A DNA stretch of 64,000 bases. Origin: Salegentibacter maritimus (GTDB lineage: Bacteria > Bacteroidota > Bacteroidia > Flavobacteriales > Flavobacteriaceae). The DNA lies in contig NZ_JAEHOK010000005.1 of NCBI RefSeq assembly GCF_016236915.1, positions 62,001 to 126,000 on the forward strand. The letters are read 5' to 3'. The position numbers and the translations under genes are program-made. Below are positions 9,447 to 18,000 of this stretch, piece by piece. The notes beneath the pieces are model-generated. The model was not told the origin of the DNA, did not search any database, and saw only the letters and a program-made list of their open reading frames with translations. Each line of letters opens with the position of its first letter. Positions within the stretch are counted from its first letter, which is position 1.

Positions 9447-9506
9447 ACGAATCTCTAAAATCGGGACTCCGGAATAAAAACTGATGAAGGAAAATTGGAT
9501 TTAGTC

Positions 9507-9537
9507 TTGCAGGGATTGAAAATATATACTAATATTG
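9507..9537 (+). promoter_or_regulatory. Putative promoter of the tRNA gene
   Basis: TTG at 9507-9509 and TAATATTG at 9530-9537 (one mismatch to TAnnTTTG) are 20 bp apart and precede the tRNA by about 40 bases. Confidence 0.35.
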
Positions 9538-9575
9538 CACTCCTAAAATTCGGGTATTGTTGAAATACTTGAATT

Positions 9576-9649
9576 GGTCCTATAGCTCAGCTGGTTAGAG
9601 CACTTGACTCATAATCAAGGGGTCCCTGGTTCGAGCCCAGGTGGGACCA
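9576..9649 (+). tRNA. tRNA with CAU anticodon (elongator Met, or Ile2 if C34 is modified to lysidine)
   Basis: A full cloverleaf can be drawn: acceptor arms GGTCCTA and TGGGACC, D-arm GCTCAGCTGGTTAGAGC, anticodon stem CTTGA/TCAAG with loop CTCATAA, and T-arm CCTGGTTCGAGCCCAGG. The discriminator is A and no CCA is encoded. Acceptor pairs C4-G69 and C5-G68 resemble determinants of tRNA-Ile2 read by TilS in E. coli, so the Met or Ile identity is left open. It has a terminator downstream and marks the left border of an accessory region. Confidence 0.93.
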
Positions 9650-9664
9650 CTTATAATTCTTGTA

Positions 9665-9703
9665 AAGCCCTATAAACAGTACGTTTGTAGGGCTTTTTTT
9701 ATT
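9665..9703 (+). terminator. Rho-independent terminator after the tRNA
   Basis: AAGCCCTATAAAC pairs with GTTTGTAGGGCTT across the loop AGTAC, with one imperfect pair, followed by a run of Ts and ATTT. This is a textbook intrinsic terminator 16 bases after the tRNA. Confidence 0.8.
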
Positions 9704-9705
9704 TC

Positions 9706-9725
9706 AGGGGACGCTTGAGGGGACG
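9706..9725 (+). repeat. Paired AGGGGACG direct repeats next to the tRNA
   Basis: AGGGGACG occurs at 9706-9713 and again at 9718-9725, 12 bp apart, right after the tRNA terminator. Short G-rich direct repeats of this kind are often seen beside tRNA-integrated elements in Bacteroidota, where they may be recombinase arm sites. No integrase gene is present here, so this reading is speculative. Confidence 0.35.
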
Positions 9726-9831
9726 ACTGATTTAAATTTAATAAAGTCATACCTTCTGTAATATGTAACCCTGTTAATGAGTGGATAAATAATTATATAT
9801 ATTAGTTTTCTTTTAAGAGTTCGCGCTAATT

Positions 9832-11007
9832 ATGACAAAATTCCTTGAATTAACATATTATAAGAATAGAGAATTCGTATTTCCTAAACATTTAAAGCCA
9901 AATATTGAAAGAAGTTCAGTTGGAATCCAAACTCACTACATTGATTTGTCTAATAGTAGGTACGGAGAGGAAGTTTTCGAACAGTTTCATAAAAACACCG
10001 ATATAAATTTAATCGAAGACTTAATAGATCAGCACGGAATATTTTTTGAGAAGTTTCTTGCTGCTAAATTCAGACAAAGGATCCTTACTTTTTTCATAAA
10101 CGAAGAAAAATCTAGCTTTCTACTTCAGAATTGTAAAGAGTACTATGGAAAAATCAAAAAAAGAAATATTTTAATAGATAAAATAAAAGACGACTTTCAA
10201 AAGATTTCTTTAATTCGATTAATAAATGATGCTCTTTACAAGAAACTTCAAAGTTCCCAATTAGAAAAATCTAAACCTAAAGAGTGTGCAATCTGTAAAA
10301 ACTTATACAAACCTATAAAACTTCCTGATTGGGTATATTATGGATCAAATGGAAATGACTCTATATGTTACGAATGTCCAATAGTACAAACTCAGAGTAA
10401 ACAAGAAATACAAAGATTAATAAAAGAGCTTATTGGTAAAATAAATTTCATCCCAAACGCAGATTTGAATCCAATTAATCATAATTTCAGTTCCAGAGTA
10501 AAAAAAGAATGTTGGATTGACACTTGTAAAATAATTTTCCAAATTGGAATTAGTGGAAATGACATATTAAGTTCGGAATCAGTTCTCAAGAAAAAATTCG
10601 GAAGTTGGTTTAAGGCATTGGTTGCATCAAACATTTTGCCTAAGGGGGTTTTAGAATCTTCAAGGGGAGTTCGATGCATTGCAAAAAGTGGTAATGAATG
10701 CAATTCTCTTGATGAAATGTTTATTGATAACTGGTTGTTTGCAAATAATGTTATTTCAATTAAAGAACCGCTATATCCAAAACATCCAATCTATAACAAA
10801 ACTGGGAGAAGAAGAGCTGATTGGAGGGTCGGGGACTATTATATAGAATATTTTGGTCTAAAGGGGGAAGAGGCTTATGATAAGAAAACAAAAGAAAAAT
10901 TGCTTTTAGCAGATGACCTTAACTTAGAACTAATTTCGTTATTTCCATCAGATTTAAATAATATTTCCGCAAAATTGGATTTTCTTATAAATAAATATCA
11001 CAAATAA
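9832..11007 (+). CDS. Putative DNA endonuclease: zinc-ribbon, repeat-type DNA-binding segment, PD-(D/E)XK-like C-terminus
   Basis: A 391-residue protein with no recognised full-length family. Residues 1-145 are charged and probably helical. C152-x2-C155 and C179-x2-C182 form a four-cysteine zinc site. Around 255-268, KKKFGSWFKALVASNIL resembles the FGSW-ALxxAG repeat attached to homing endonucleases. The C-terminal part fits a PD-(D/E)XK nuclease core: Glu295 in SLDEMFIDNW, Asp330 in GRRRADW, Glu339 in YYIEYFG, then a lysine-rich helix (YDKKTKEK). A role in phage defence or a mobile element is an inference from its position after the tRNA and its lower GC than neighbours. Alternative: a nuclease-like protein of a selfish element. 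Confidence 0.65.
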   Translation: MTKFLELTYYKNREFVFPKHLKPNIERSSVGIQTHYIDLSNSRYGEEVFEQFHKNTDINLIEDLIDQHGIFFEKFLAAKFRQRILTFFINEEKSSFLLQNCKEYYGKIKKRNILIDKIKDDFQKISLIRLINDALYKKLQSSQLEKSKPKECAICKNLYKPIKLPDWVYYGSNGNDSICYECPIVQTQSKQEIQRLIKELIGKINFIPNADLNPINHNFSSRVKKECWIDTCKIIFQIGISGNDILSSESVLKKKFGSWFKALVASNILPKGVLESSRGVRCIAKSGNECNSLDEMFIDNWLFANNVISIKEPLYPKHPIYNKTGRRRADWRVGDYYIEYFGLKGEEAYDKKTKEKLLLADDLNLELISLFPSDLNNISAKLDFLINKYHK

Positions 11008-11107
11008 TTGGTAAGGCAAATTGCTTTACGGTTACAACTAAGTTATTGTATATTAAAAATTGAAATTTCGGGCGGACAGATTTATGATTTTGTAAAACAA
11101 TAAAAAT

Positions 11108-11656
11108 ATGCCAAGAAAAAAGAAGAAAAAAACGATTGATTGGTTAATTCAAAATTATATGCCCTTTTTTGAAAAGTTTGGAATGAATGAAGGGAATATT
11201 ATTCGGCATCATAAATCGTGGAAAGAAAATCGTCCTGATTATGTGGAAGATTATCTGTGGTTTATTTTCAATCATTTACTACATGAAAATGGGCATCAAT
11301 CAGAAGATATAATTGGATTCTATGAGCGAAATGAAATAATCTATAGAGAAATGATTTCTTTTAGAAGAAGAATAGAGGGAAAAAAAGCTAATGAAATTTA
11401 CAAGGCATATAACCGGAATAGTGTTGAATTAGCAATAGAATCAAACGCGGATATCGGAGTAGAATATGATTTTACTATAATCACTCCTTCAGATTGTGAA
11501 GCTTGTCAACATTTAACGAATAAAATTATTTCTAAAAAAGAAGCTCTTGAAAATGATACAATTCCTTACGAAAAATGTGCAAGAAAGCAGGGTTGCGTCT
11601 GTCTACTTTCTATTATGCCAAGAAGGGATGAAAATGGAAGATTGATTTTTATTTAG
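11108..11656 (+). CDS. Small cysteine-knuckle protein of unknown function
   Basis: A 182-residue protein that I do not recognise. It begins with a lysine cluster (PRKKKKK), then a mostly helical, aromatic-rich region (residues 10-110). The C-terminus has C130-x2-C133, C157 and C163-x-C165 spaced like a metal-binding knuckle, with proline before C157. A similar Cys pattern ends some phage head-morphogenesis (SPP1 gp7-like) proteins, but similarity is too weak to assign. It follows the putative nuclease by 100 bp in the same direction and shares its AT-rich composition, so the two may belong to one acquired module. Confidence 0.6.
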   Translation: MPRKKKKKTIDWLIQNYMPFFEKFGMNEGNIIRHHKSWKENRPDYVEDYLWFIFNHLLHENGHQSEDIIGFYERNEIIYREMISFRRRIEGKKANEIYKAYNRNSVELAIESNADIGVEYDFTIITPSDCEACQHLTNKIISKKEALENDTIPYEKCARKQGCVCLLSIMPRRDENGRLIFI

Positions 11657-11703
11657 TCAAAGTGAAGTCTTTTAGTTTGAAATTATATTGTTCCTTAATT
11701 TAC

Positions 11704-11943
11704 TTAAACTTTCTTTTTCCACTGTAATTGGTTCTTTTCATCTAATCTTTTATAAAGTGGTAACGTTTTTCTATTGAGATCAATCATTTTAATTTGAAGA
11801 AATGGTTGATCTATATGATCTTTTACTTCAAACTCTTTTATAACCGCATTTAAGCACACGAAATTTTCGGTAAACTCTGTGGTAGTATAAAAGTTTGTGT
11901 AGCCTTCTGAAACAGGCTTAGAGCAGTTCCAGCTCTGATATTT
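11704..11943 (-). pseudogene. Fragment of a former coding sequence, C-terminal part only
   Basis: A stretch of 79 sense codons ends in a TAA at 11704-11706 on the minus strand. It has no usable start near its beginning and is preceded by an in-frame stop at 11944-11946. The translated text (for example SEGYTNFYTTTEFTENFVCL and LPLYKRLDEKNQLQWKKK) looks protein-like in composition, which is why it is listed. I do not recognise the family. It may also be chance, because the region is short. Confidence 0.3.
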
Positions 11944-12117
11944 TTAATTTGAGATAATATTATTCCCACTTTCCTAAAATTGTTGCCTTTAAAAGCAGCT
12001 AGTAATTAAGTTTCTCTATTTCTTTTAGCTATATTTAAAGAATTGAAAAAGAGGGTTCTGGAGTGAAATGTACTTGTGAATCTTGAAAAGCATAGAATAG
12101 ATTGAGGTTTGAAATAC

Positions 12118-12139
12118 ATTATTTTTTATAAAAAATAAT
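12118..12139. promoter_or_regulatory. Perfect AT-rich inverted repeat upstream of the tail sheath gene
   Basis: ATTATTTTTT and AAAAAATAAT flank a central AT, giving a 22-bp perfect inverted repeat 35 bp before the sheath ATG. It could be an operator, a weak terminator of upstream transcription, or a chance feature of AT-rich DNA. Confidence 0.3.
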
Positions 12140-12173
12140 TCCAGCTTAAGCTTTGACTGTAAAACCAAAATAT

Positions 12174-13583
12174 ATGAAATCACCAAAAGCTCCCGGAGTG
12201 TATCTTCAGGAAACAGCCTCTTTCCCGGTTTCGGTTAGTAGTGTGCCCTCGGCAATACCGGCATTTATAGGATATACCCAGGAGGATAGCCTGCGTAACA
12301 TTCCTACCAAAATTAACTCCCTTCAGGAATATAGAGATAAATTTGGCGGTGCACCCCTGCAAGCTTTTAGCCTTAAATTAACCGATATTTTCACCAATGC
12401 TAAACTTAGCTCAAGAACCTATACTGTAGACGACCCCCATCCCGGTATCTTTAAACTTTACCATAGCCTGGAATTATACTTTAGTAATGGCGGTGGTCCC
12501 TGTTATATCGTTTCGGTGGGTAATTATGAAGCCGAAAAAATTGAAGTTGGAAAACGAGATCCCCTGGAGGGACTACTTGGAGGAATAAAAGCTACTGAAA
12601 CCATAGACGAAATTAGCCTTCTTGTTTTTCCGGATGCTATAAGCCTGGCTAACGAGATAGAATATGGTTTTGTGGTAAAAGATGCTTTGGCATTGTGCCA
12701 TAAACTTAGGGATAGGTTTACTATTTGTGATGTCTATGATAATAAATCCCCTTCGGCCATAACCGATTTTAGACACGCTATCGGGACAAATCATCTAAAA
12801 TATGGAGCTGCTTATTATCCTTCATTAAAAACGGCTTTTAAGTATACAGCCAATGAAGAAAATTCTGTAATTATCCATACTAAAATTGAAGATACCGGTT
12901 CGCCGGTCAATTCCAGTTTTCATAAAAAATCTTTGCATGAAGTTAAAGACCTGGACGCTTTGGTGTACAGCAGTTTTAAAAATGAAATAAATAATAAATA
13001 TATAAGTCTGCCATCATCAGGCGCCATTGCAGGAGTGTATGTGAATGTAGATACCCAAAGGGGTGTTTGGAAAGCCCCGGCTAATGTAAGTTTAAATTCG
13101 GTAATAGAACCTACTGTAAATATTACCCAAAATCAACAAGAAAGCCTTAATGTAGATGCTATCGCGGGAAAGTCTATAAATGCGATTAGAACTTTTTCCG
13201 GTAGGGGAGTTTTGGTTTGGGGCGCAAGAACATTGGCAGGAAACGATAATGAAAGCAGGTATGTTTCTATACAAAGACTGTATATAAACATAGAAGAATC
13301 TGTAAAAAAGGCGTTACAACAATTCCGCTTTGAAGCTAATACATTACCTACCTGGGCGAGCGTAAAAGTAATGATTGAAAATCACCTTCTAAATTTATGG
13401 CGGGAAGGTGCCCTGGCAGGTGCAAAACCCGAACATGCCTTTTTTGTAAAAGTAGGCTTAAATGAAACCATGAGTTCTCAGGATATTTTAGAAAATAAAA
13501 TGATTGTACAAATTGGCCTGGCCCCAATGAGACCGGCAGAATTCACTATACTTAAGATTTCTTGTGAGATGAAGACTTCCTGA
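12174..13583 (+). CDS. Contractile phage-tail sheath family protein, orphan
   Basis: A 469-residue protein of the tail sheath family, read from the ATG at 12174 (KSPKAPGVYLQE); the TTG at 12153 would add seven residues. The N-terminus (APGVYLQETASFPVSVSSVP, then AIPAFIGYT) is the form found in sheaths of Bacteroidota extracellular contractile injection systems and R-type particles. The C-terminal domain (GKSINAIRTFSGRGVLVWGARTL through LAPMRPAEFTILKISCE) is the conserved sheath core with the handshake-forming ends. No tube, baseplate, spike, LysM or AAA+ ATPase gene is in the window: neighbours are an unknown fragment and a methyltransferase. It may be a relic, or an accessory sheath used with genes elsewhere. 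Confidence 0.9.
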   Translation: MKSPKAPGVYLQETASFPVSVSSVPSAIPAFIGYTQEDSLRNIPTKINSLQEYRDKFGGAPLQAFSLKLTDIFTNAKLSSRTYTVDDPHPGIFKLYHSLELYFSNGGGPCYIVSVGNYEAEKIEVGKRDPLEGLLGGIKATETIDEISLLVFPDAISLANEIEYGFVVKDALALCHKLRDRFTICDVYDNKSPSAITDFRHAIGTNHLKYGAAYYPSLKTAFKYTANEENSVIIHTKIEDTGSPVNSSFHKKSLHEVKDLDALVYSSFKNEINNKYISLPSSGAIAGVYVNVDTQRGVWKAPANVSLNSVIEPTVNITQNQQESLNVDAIAGKSINAIRTFSGRGVLVWGARTLAGNDNESRYVSIQRLYINIEESVKKALQQFRFEANTLPTWASVKVMIENHLLNLWREGALAGAKPEHAFFVKVGLNETMSSQDILENKMIVQIGLAPMRPAEFTILKISCEMKTS

Positions 13584-13717
13584 ATTTTAAAGCATAATAC
13601 TTATACCTCTTTTTTTGCTTTAACCTAGCATTTATTCAAATACTGGTTGAAGTACTTGCTACAAGAATATACCGGTTAAAAATATAAGCATGTTGGTAGC
13701 TTATTCTTATAGATGGG

Positions 13718-13725
13718 TATATTTG
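13718..13725 (+). promoter_or_regulatory. -7 box of the methyltransferase gene
   Basis: TATATTTG matches TAnnTTTG exactly, 26 bases before the ATG at 13752. A TTG at 13693-13695 lies 22 bp upstream and could serve as the -33 element. Confidence 0.45.
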
Positions 13726-13751
13726 AATAGCTATAACTAACCCCCGGTTTT

Positions 13752-14417
13752 ATGATGAAGCAGAAAAAAATAAAAAAGCCCTGGCCTACTAAAGATGCTA
13801 TGGTTCAAATTTACGAGAACAAGCTTTGGGGTGGGGATAATAATGTATATTATTCGGGTTCGGGATCACATCATCCTGAAATGGTGAATCCGTATTTGGA
13901 GGCTATGTCTGCATTTTTAGGTGCTTTTGAAACTCCGCCGGTAGTTTGTGATTTAGGGTGTGGAGATTTTAATATTGGGAAGGAATTGGTAAGGTATACC
14001 AAAAAATATATCGCGGTAGATATAGTTCCGGGGCTTATAGAACATAATAAAAAAGAATTTGTGGCTGATAATTTAGAATTTCAGCTTTTAGATATTTCAG
14101 CAAATGAATTGCCACTGGCAGATTGTGCAATCCTTAGGCAGGTGTTGCAACATTTATCGAACACCGAAATAAAGTCGGTGATGAATAAACTAACTGATTT
14201 TAAATATATAGTACTCACCGAGCATTTGCCGGAAGGAGATTTTCTACCCAATAAAGATATTATTTCAGGACAGGGAATTAGGTTAAAAAAGCAAAGCGGA
14301 GTCAACCTTTTAGAGTATCCCTTTAACCTGGAGATCAAAGAAGAAAAGCAGTTGCTATCTCTTAAATCGCCCAATTTTAAGGGAGTTGTAGTTACTACAG
14401 TATATAAAATGTTTTAA
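13752..14417 (+). CDS. Class I SAM-dependent methyltransferase
   Basis: A 221-residue protein with the Rossmann motif I VVCDLGCGDFNIGKEL (about residues 57-72), motif II YIAVDIVPGLIEHN, and the later ILRQVLQHLSNTEI segment that often follows the SAM site. The N-terminal MKQKKIKKPWPTKDAMVQIY and the 'LWGGDNNVYYSGSGSHHP' segment point to a small-molecule or glycan methyltransferase rather than a DNA or rRNA enzyme, but the substrate is unknown. It has its own promoter box and stands between the tail sheath gene and the SusC leader; there is no sign that it belongs to either. Confidence 0.8.
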   Translation: MMKQKKIKKPWPTKDAMVQIYENKLWGGDNNVYYSGSGSHHPEMVNPYLEAMSAFLGAFETPPVVCDLGCGDFNIGKELVRYTKKYIAVDIVPGLIEHNKKEFVADNLEFQLLDISANELPLADCAILRQVLQHLSNTEIKSVMNKLTDFKYIVLTEHLPEGDFLPNKDIISGQGIRLKKQSGVNLLEYPFNLEIKEEKQLLSLKSPNFKGVVVTTVYKMF

Positions 14418-14529
14418 AATTAACTTGCAGATGTAACAAAGTTACCGGCCTTTTTATGTTGGTCTATTTATCTATAGCTTTAGCTCTAATACTAAATAGG
14501 AACAATTTTCGTAAAGTTGAGATTGCCGG

Positions 14530-14549
14530 TTTTTTTTTTTTTTTTTTTT
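14530..14549 (+). repeat. Homopolymer tract of 20 T residues
   Basis: An uninterrupted run of 20 T directly after GCCGG. Such a tract can change length during replication. It is about 110 bases after the methyltransferase stop and 460 bases before the SusC start, so it lies outside any coding sequence. Confidence 0.9.
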
Positions 14550-14947
14550 GACCATTGCTGCTAAGTAAATTATCTCCTGGCCAGCCTCGCGGTCTCGATA
14601 GTTATCGGGATAAATCTAGCTTATCGAGTCCAACTATTTTTCTTCTATTTAAGAATAAACATCACCTTATAAATTAAATCACAGAAAACTTTTTGTGGGA
14701 AATAAATAATCATTAAACACTCCTGTAATAGTTATATCGAAAAATAAGAATTCCCTTGGGTTTGGGAAAATCGATTTCCTTCTTTTTGCACCGCTAATTT
14801 AAAGCTTAGTTAATATAAACTTAAACTAAAAAAAATCTTTCTGGGGAAAGCAATCTATAGTTTTACGCCCAATTATTTAGAAGCAAAAAAACTAACCTAA
14901 AATATTATTTTATAAGATTAAATCCACTTTTTGAATTAGCCAAAAGG

Positions 14948-14975
14948 AGCCCATTCTGTTGCAGCAGAATGGGCT
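14948..14975 (+). promoter_or_regulatory. Strong hairpin in the SusC leader
   Basis: AGCCCATTCTG (14948-14958) and CAGAATGGGCT (14965-14975) form a perfect 11-bp stem with the loop TTGCAG, 37 bases upstream of the SusC ATG. There is no T-run after it, so it is not a normal terminator. It may control translation or transcript stability of the operon, or be a target for a small RNA. Confidence 0.6.
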
Positions 14976-15012
14976 TAATTTAGACTACAATTATTAATTA
15001 TAGCCAAATCTA

Positions 15013-18000
15013 ATGACTACTAAAATACAATTTTTTTTAAAAAAGGAGGTATATTTACTATGCCTTCTATTTATTTTTTCGGAGGCACTTGCTTTCAATT
15101 ACAAGTCGGGAAGCTTACCAGGAACCGATAACTTTCAACAAACTTTTCAGGGAACTGTTTTAGATGAACAAGGTATTCCGTTGCCTGGGGCAACGGTAAT
15201 AGAAAAAGGAACTTCTAACGGGACCAATACAGATTTTGATGGAAATTTTAGCATCAATACAACTTCTAATGATCCTATTCTGGAAATTTCTTTTATGGGA
15301 TATACTACCAGGGAAGTAAAACCAGAGGGTACTTCAAAAATTACAGTAAGGCTGGCACCAGATCAAAATGCCCTTGAAGAAGTGGTTATAGTTGGTTATG
15401 GTGAGACCCGTAAAGAAAACTTATCAACTGCGGTAAGTACTGTTAATACAGAAAATATTGCTGAACGTCCTGTAGCCGATGTTAGCTCCAGTTTACAGGG
15501 GCTAAGTCCGGGTTTAAACGTTACCCAATCTACCGGTAAAGTTGGGGCTGAGCCTCGTATTAATATTCGTGGGTTCACTTCTATAAATGGAGGTACACCT
15601 TTAATTCTTATAGATGGGGTAGAAGGAAGTTTAAGCAATCTTAACCCAGACGATGTAGAATCTATAAGTGTTTTAAAAGATGCAGGTGCTGCAGCCATAT
15701 ATGGTGCAAGGGCGGCTTTTGGTGTTGTTTTGGTAACTACAAAGAATGCTAAAAAAGGGAATGTAGTTGTTAACCTTGGGTCTACTATGGCGGTTAATTC
15801 CCCGACAATGAATACAGACTTTGTTACAGACCCCTATAAAGCGGTAACAATTGTAGACGAATCGTTTAGAAATAATAGCGGTGCTTCCTATACAGGCTAT
15901 AATGAAGCAGATATGGAGGCCTTATATGAAGTTTCCCAGGATCCTTCTTTGGCAAGAGTCATTATAGACCAACGTAATGGAAGAGACCAATATGTGCATT
16001 ACGGCAGCACCAATTGGTGGGATACTTTCTTTAGAGATACATACCCTTCTCAAATATATACCGGTTCTGTTTCCGGAGGTTCAGAAAAAATCAATGCATA
16101 TTTCTCTTACCGAAATTTTCAATCTACCGGAATATTAAAGGTGCAGGATGATGAATATCAAAAATATAATTTAAGGGGTAAATTGGATATTGAAGCTACA
16201 GATTGGTTAAGCTTTTCTAACAATATGCAGTATAACAGTTCTGAAGATTTAGAACATGGAGGAACACAATATGGCTACCGAAATGTTTGGGGTAGTATGA
16301 TATGGGTACATGCTTTACCTTCTTATATGCCAACCAACCCAGATGGAAGTTCTTTATGGAGAACAGAACTTAATAATTACACCATAGGAGATGGTATTTA
16401 CGCTTCTTTGCTACAGGGAACTTCCCAGGAGCTAACTAATAACAGTGGTTTTTCGAATATAGCTTCGGCTGAAATTAAACCTTTTACTTCTTTAAAGTTT
16501 AACGCCAGTTATGCCATTAGAAGAAATAATTATTCTCGATACCAGCGCTCCACCAGGATTCCTTATTCCATCTATCCTAATCAAATAGACTTAATGGGCT
16601 ATGATTATTTAAATGAATATAGAACCGAAAGCAAATATGATGCATTAAACGTGTATGGAGAATACAGGGGGTCTTTTGATAAGCATAACCTTAAAACCGT
16701 AGTTGGGTACAACCATGAAACCTTTCTAACAAAAAGTATCTCGGCAGGAAAGCAAAATCTAATTTCTAATGATTTGAATTCCCTTGGGCTGGCTACAAAT
16801 AATCCAACTGCAAATGGTGGTGCATCAGAATGGGCTTTGCAAGGCTTGTTTTATAGACTTTCCTATGATTATGATGATAAATATCTATTGGAATTTAATG
16901 GCCGCTACGATGCAACCTCCCGTTTTCCTTCTGCACAACGATGGGGCTTCTTTCCTTCTGTTTCAGCAGGTTGGGTAATCAATAAGGAGAATTTCTTTAA
17001 TGGATTTGCAGAAGATACTTTTGACCTTTTTAAAATAAGGGCGTCTTATGGATCATTAGGAAATCAAAATATAAGCGATTATGCTTATTTCCCTACCCTT
17101 CCTACCGGTTTGTATAATTATGCAATTAATGGGAACAAACTAAATTATATAGAGTCTCCGGCATTAAACCCTAGCCAGATTACCTGGGAGGAGGTAAATA
17201 CCTTAAACATGGGGGTTGATATGGCATTGCTGGATAATAGACTTTCCATGAATTTTGACTGGTTTCAACGAGATACAAAAGGAATGTTGGCACCGGGAGC
17301 TACACTACCGGCTGTTTTAGGAGCAGGATCGCCATTAGAGAATGCAGCCGATTTGAGAACAAAAGGTTTTGAACTTTCCTTAACCTATGGAGATTCTTTT
17401 AAATTGGCTAACGACGATTTTGATTTTTCTATAACCGGAAACCTATCGAATTCAAAAACAAAAATCACCAAATTTGATAACCCTAATTTAAGCCTGGTTG
17501 ATTTTTATGAAGGAATGACAATTGGAGAACTTTGGGGATATAGATTAGATGGTCTATTTCAATCTGAAGAAGAAATAGCAAATCATGCAGATCAAAGCTT
17601 CGTGTCTAATCGTATCACCTCAGGCGGAGGTTTACAGCCTGGTGATGTTAAATATTTAGACCTGAATGGGGACGGCGTTATTAACGAAGGTGAAAATACC
17701 GTAAATAACCCTGGTGATAAGGAAATTATAGGTAATTCGGCTCCACAATATTTGTACAGCTTTAACCTTAGTACCAATTGGAAAGGTTTTGATTTATCGG
17801 CATTTTTCCAGGGAGTGGGTAAGCAGGACTGGTACCCAAATTCAGATTCGCGTCTTTTTTGGGGGCCTTACAACAGGCCTTATAACTCGTTTATTAGGAA
17901 AGACCTGGCCAATAACATGTGGTCTCCTGAAAATACAGATGCTTATTTCCCCAGAAACTATGGGTATATTGCTTTAGGAGGATCTTTAGAAAAAGTGAAT

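Larger units (their letters stand above)
11657..12173. other. Gene-poor 0.5-kb stretch between the unknown protein and the tail sheath gene
   Basis: No intact gene is visible. The stretch holds a decayed coding fragment on the minus strand (11704-11943) and a perfect AT inverted repeat just before the sheath gene. No copy of the tRNA 3' end was found here, so the right border of a possible island stays undefined. Confidence 0.6.
14418..15012. other. Long intergenic region upstream of the SusC/SusD/EEP locus
   Basis: This 595-bp stretch contains no convincing gene. It holds a run of 20 T residues (14530-14549), a CTCGATA...TATCGAG inverted repeat (14594-14628), an AT-rich segment that probably carries the SusC promoter, and a strong hairpin (14948-14975) just before the SusC start. 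An exact TAnnTTTG box was not found. Confidence 0.7.

Noticed and set aside
9650-12173. Second copy of the tRNA 3' end as an attachment site
   Set aside because: No repeat of the GTTCGAGCCCAGG segment was found downstream, so a complete integrated element cannot be claimed.
12174-14417. Tail sheath and methyltransferase as one functional system
   Set aside because: They are separated by 168 bp and the methyltransferase has its own promoter box; no known injection-system link to such an enzyme.
14418-14549. Poly-T tract with ACCGGC...GCCGGT as a large terminator hairpin
   Set aside because: The short complementary arms are about 75 bases apart, too far for a normal intrinsic terminator.
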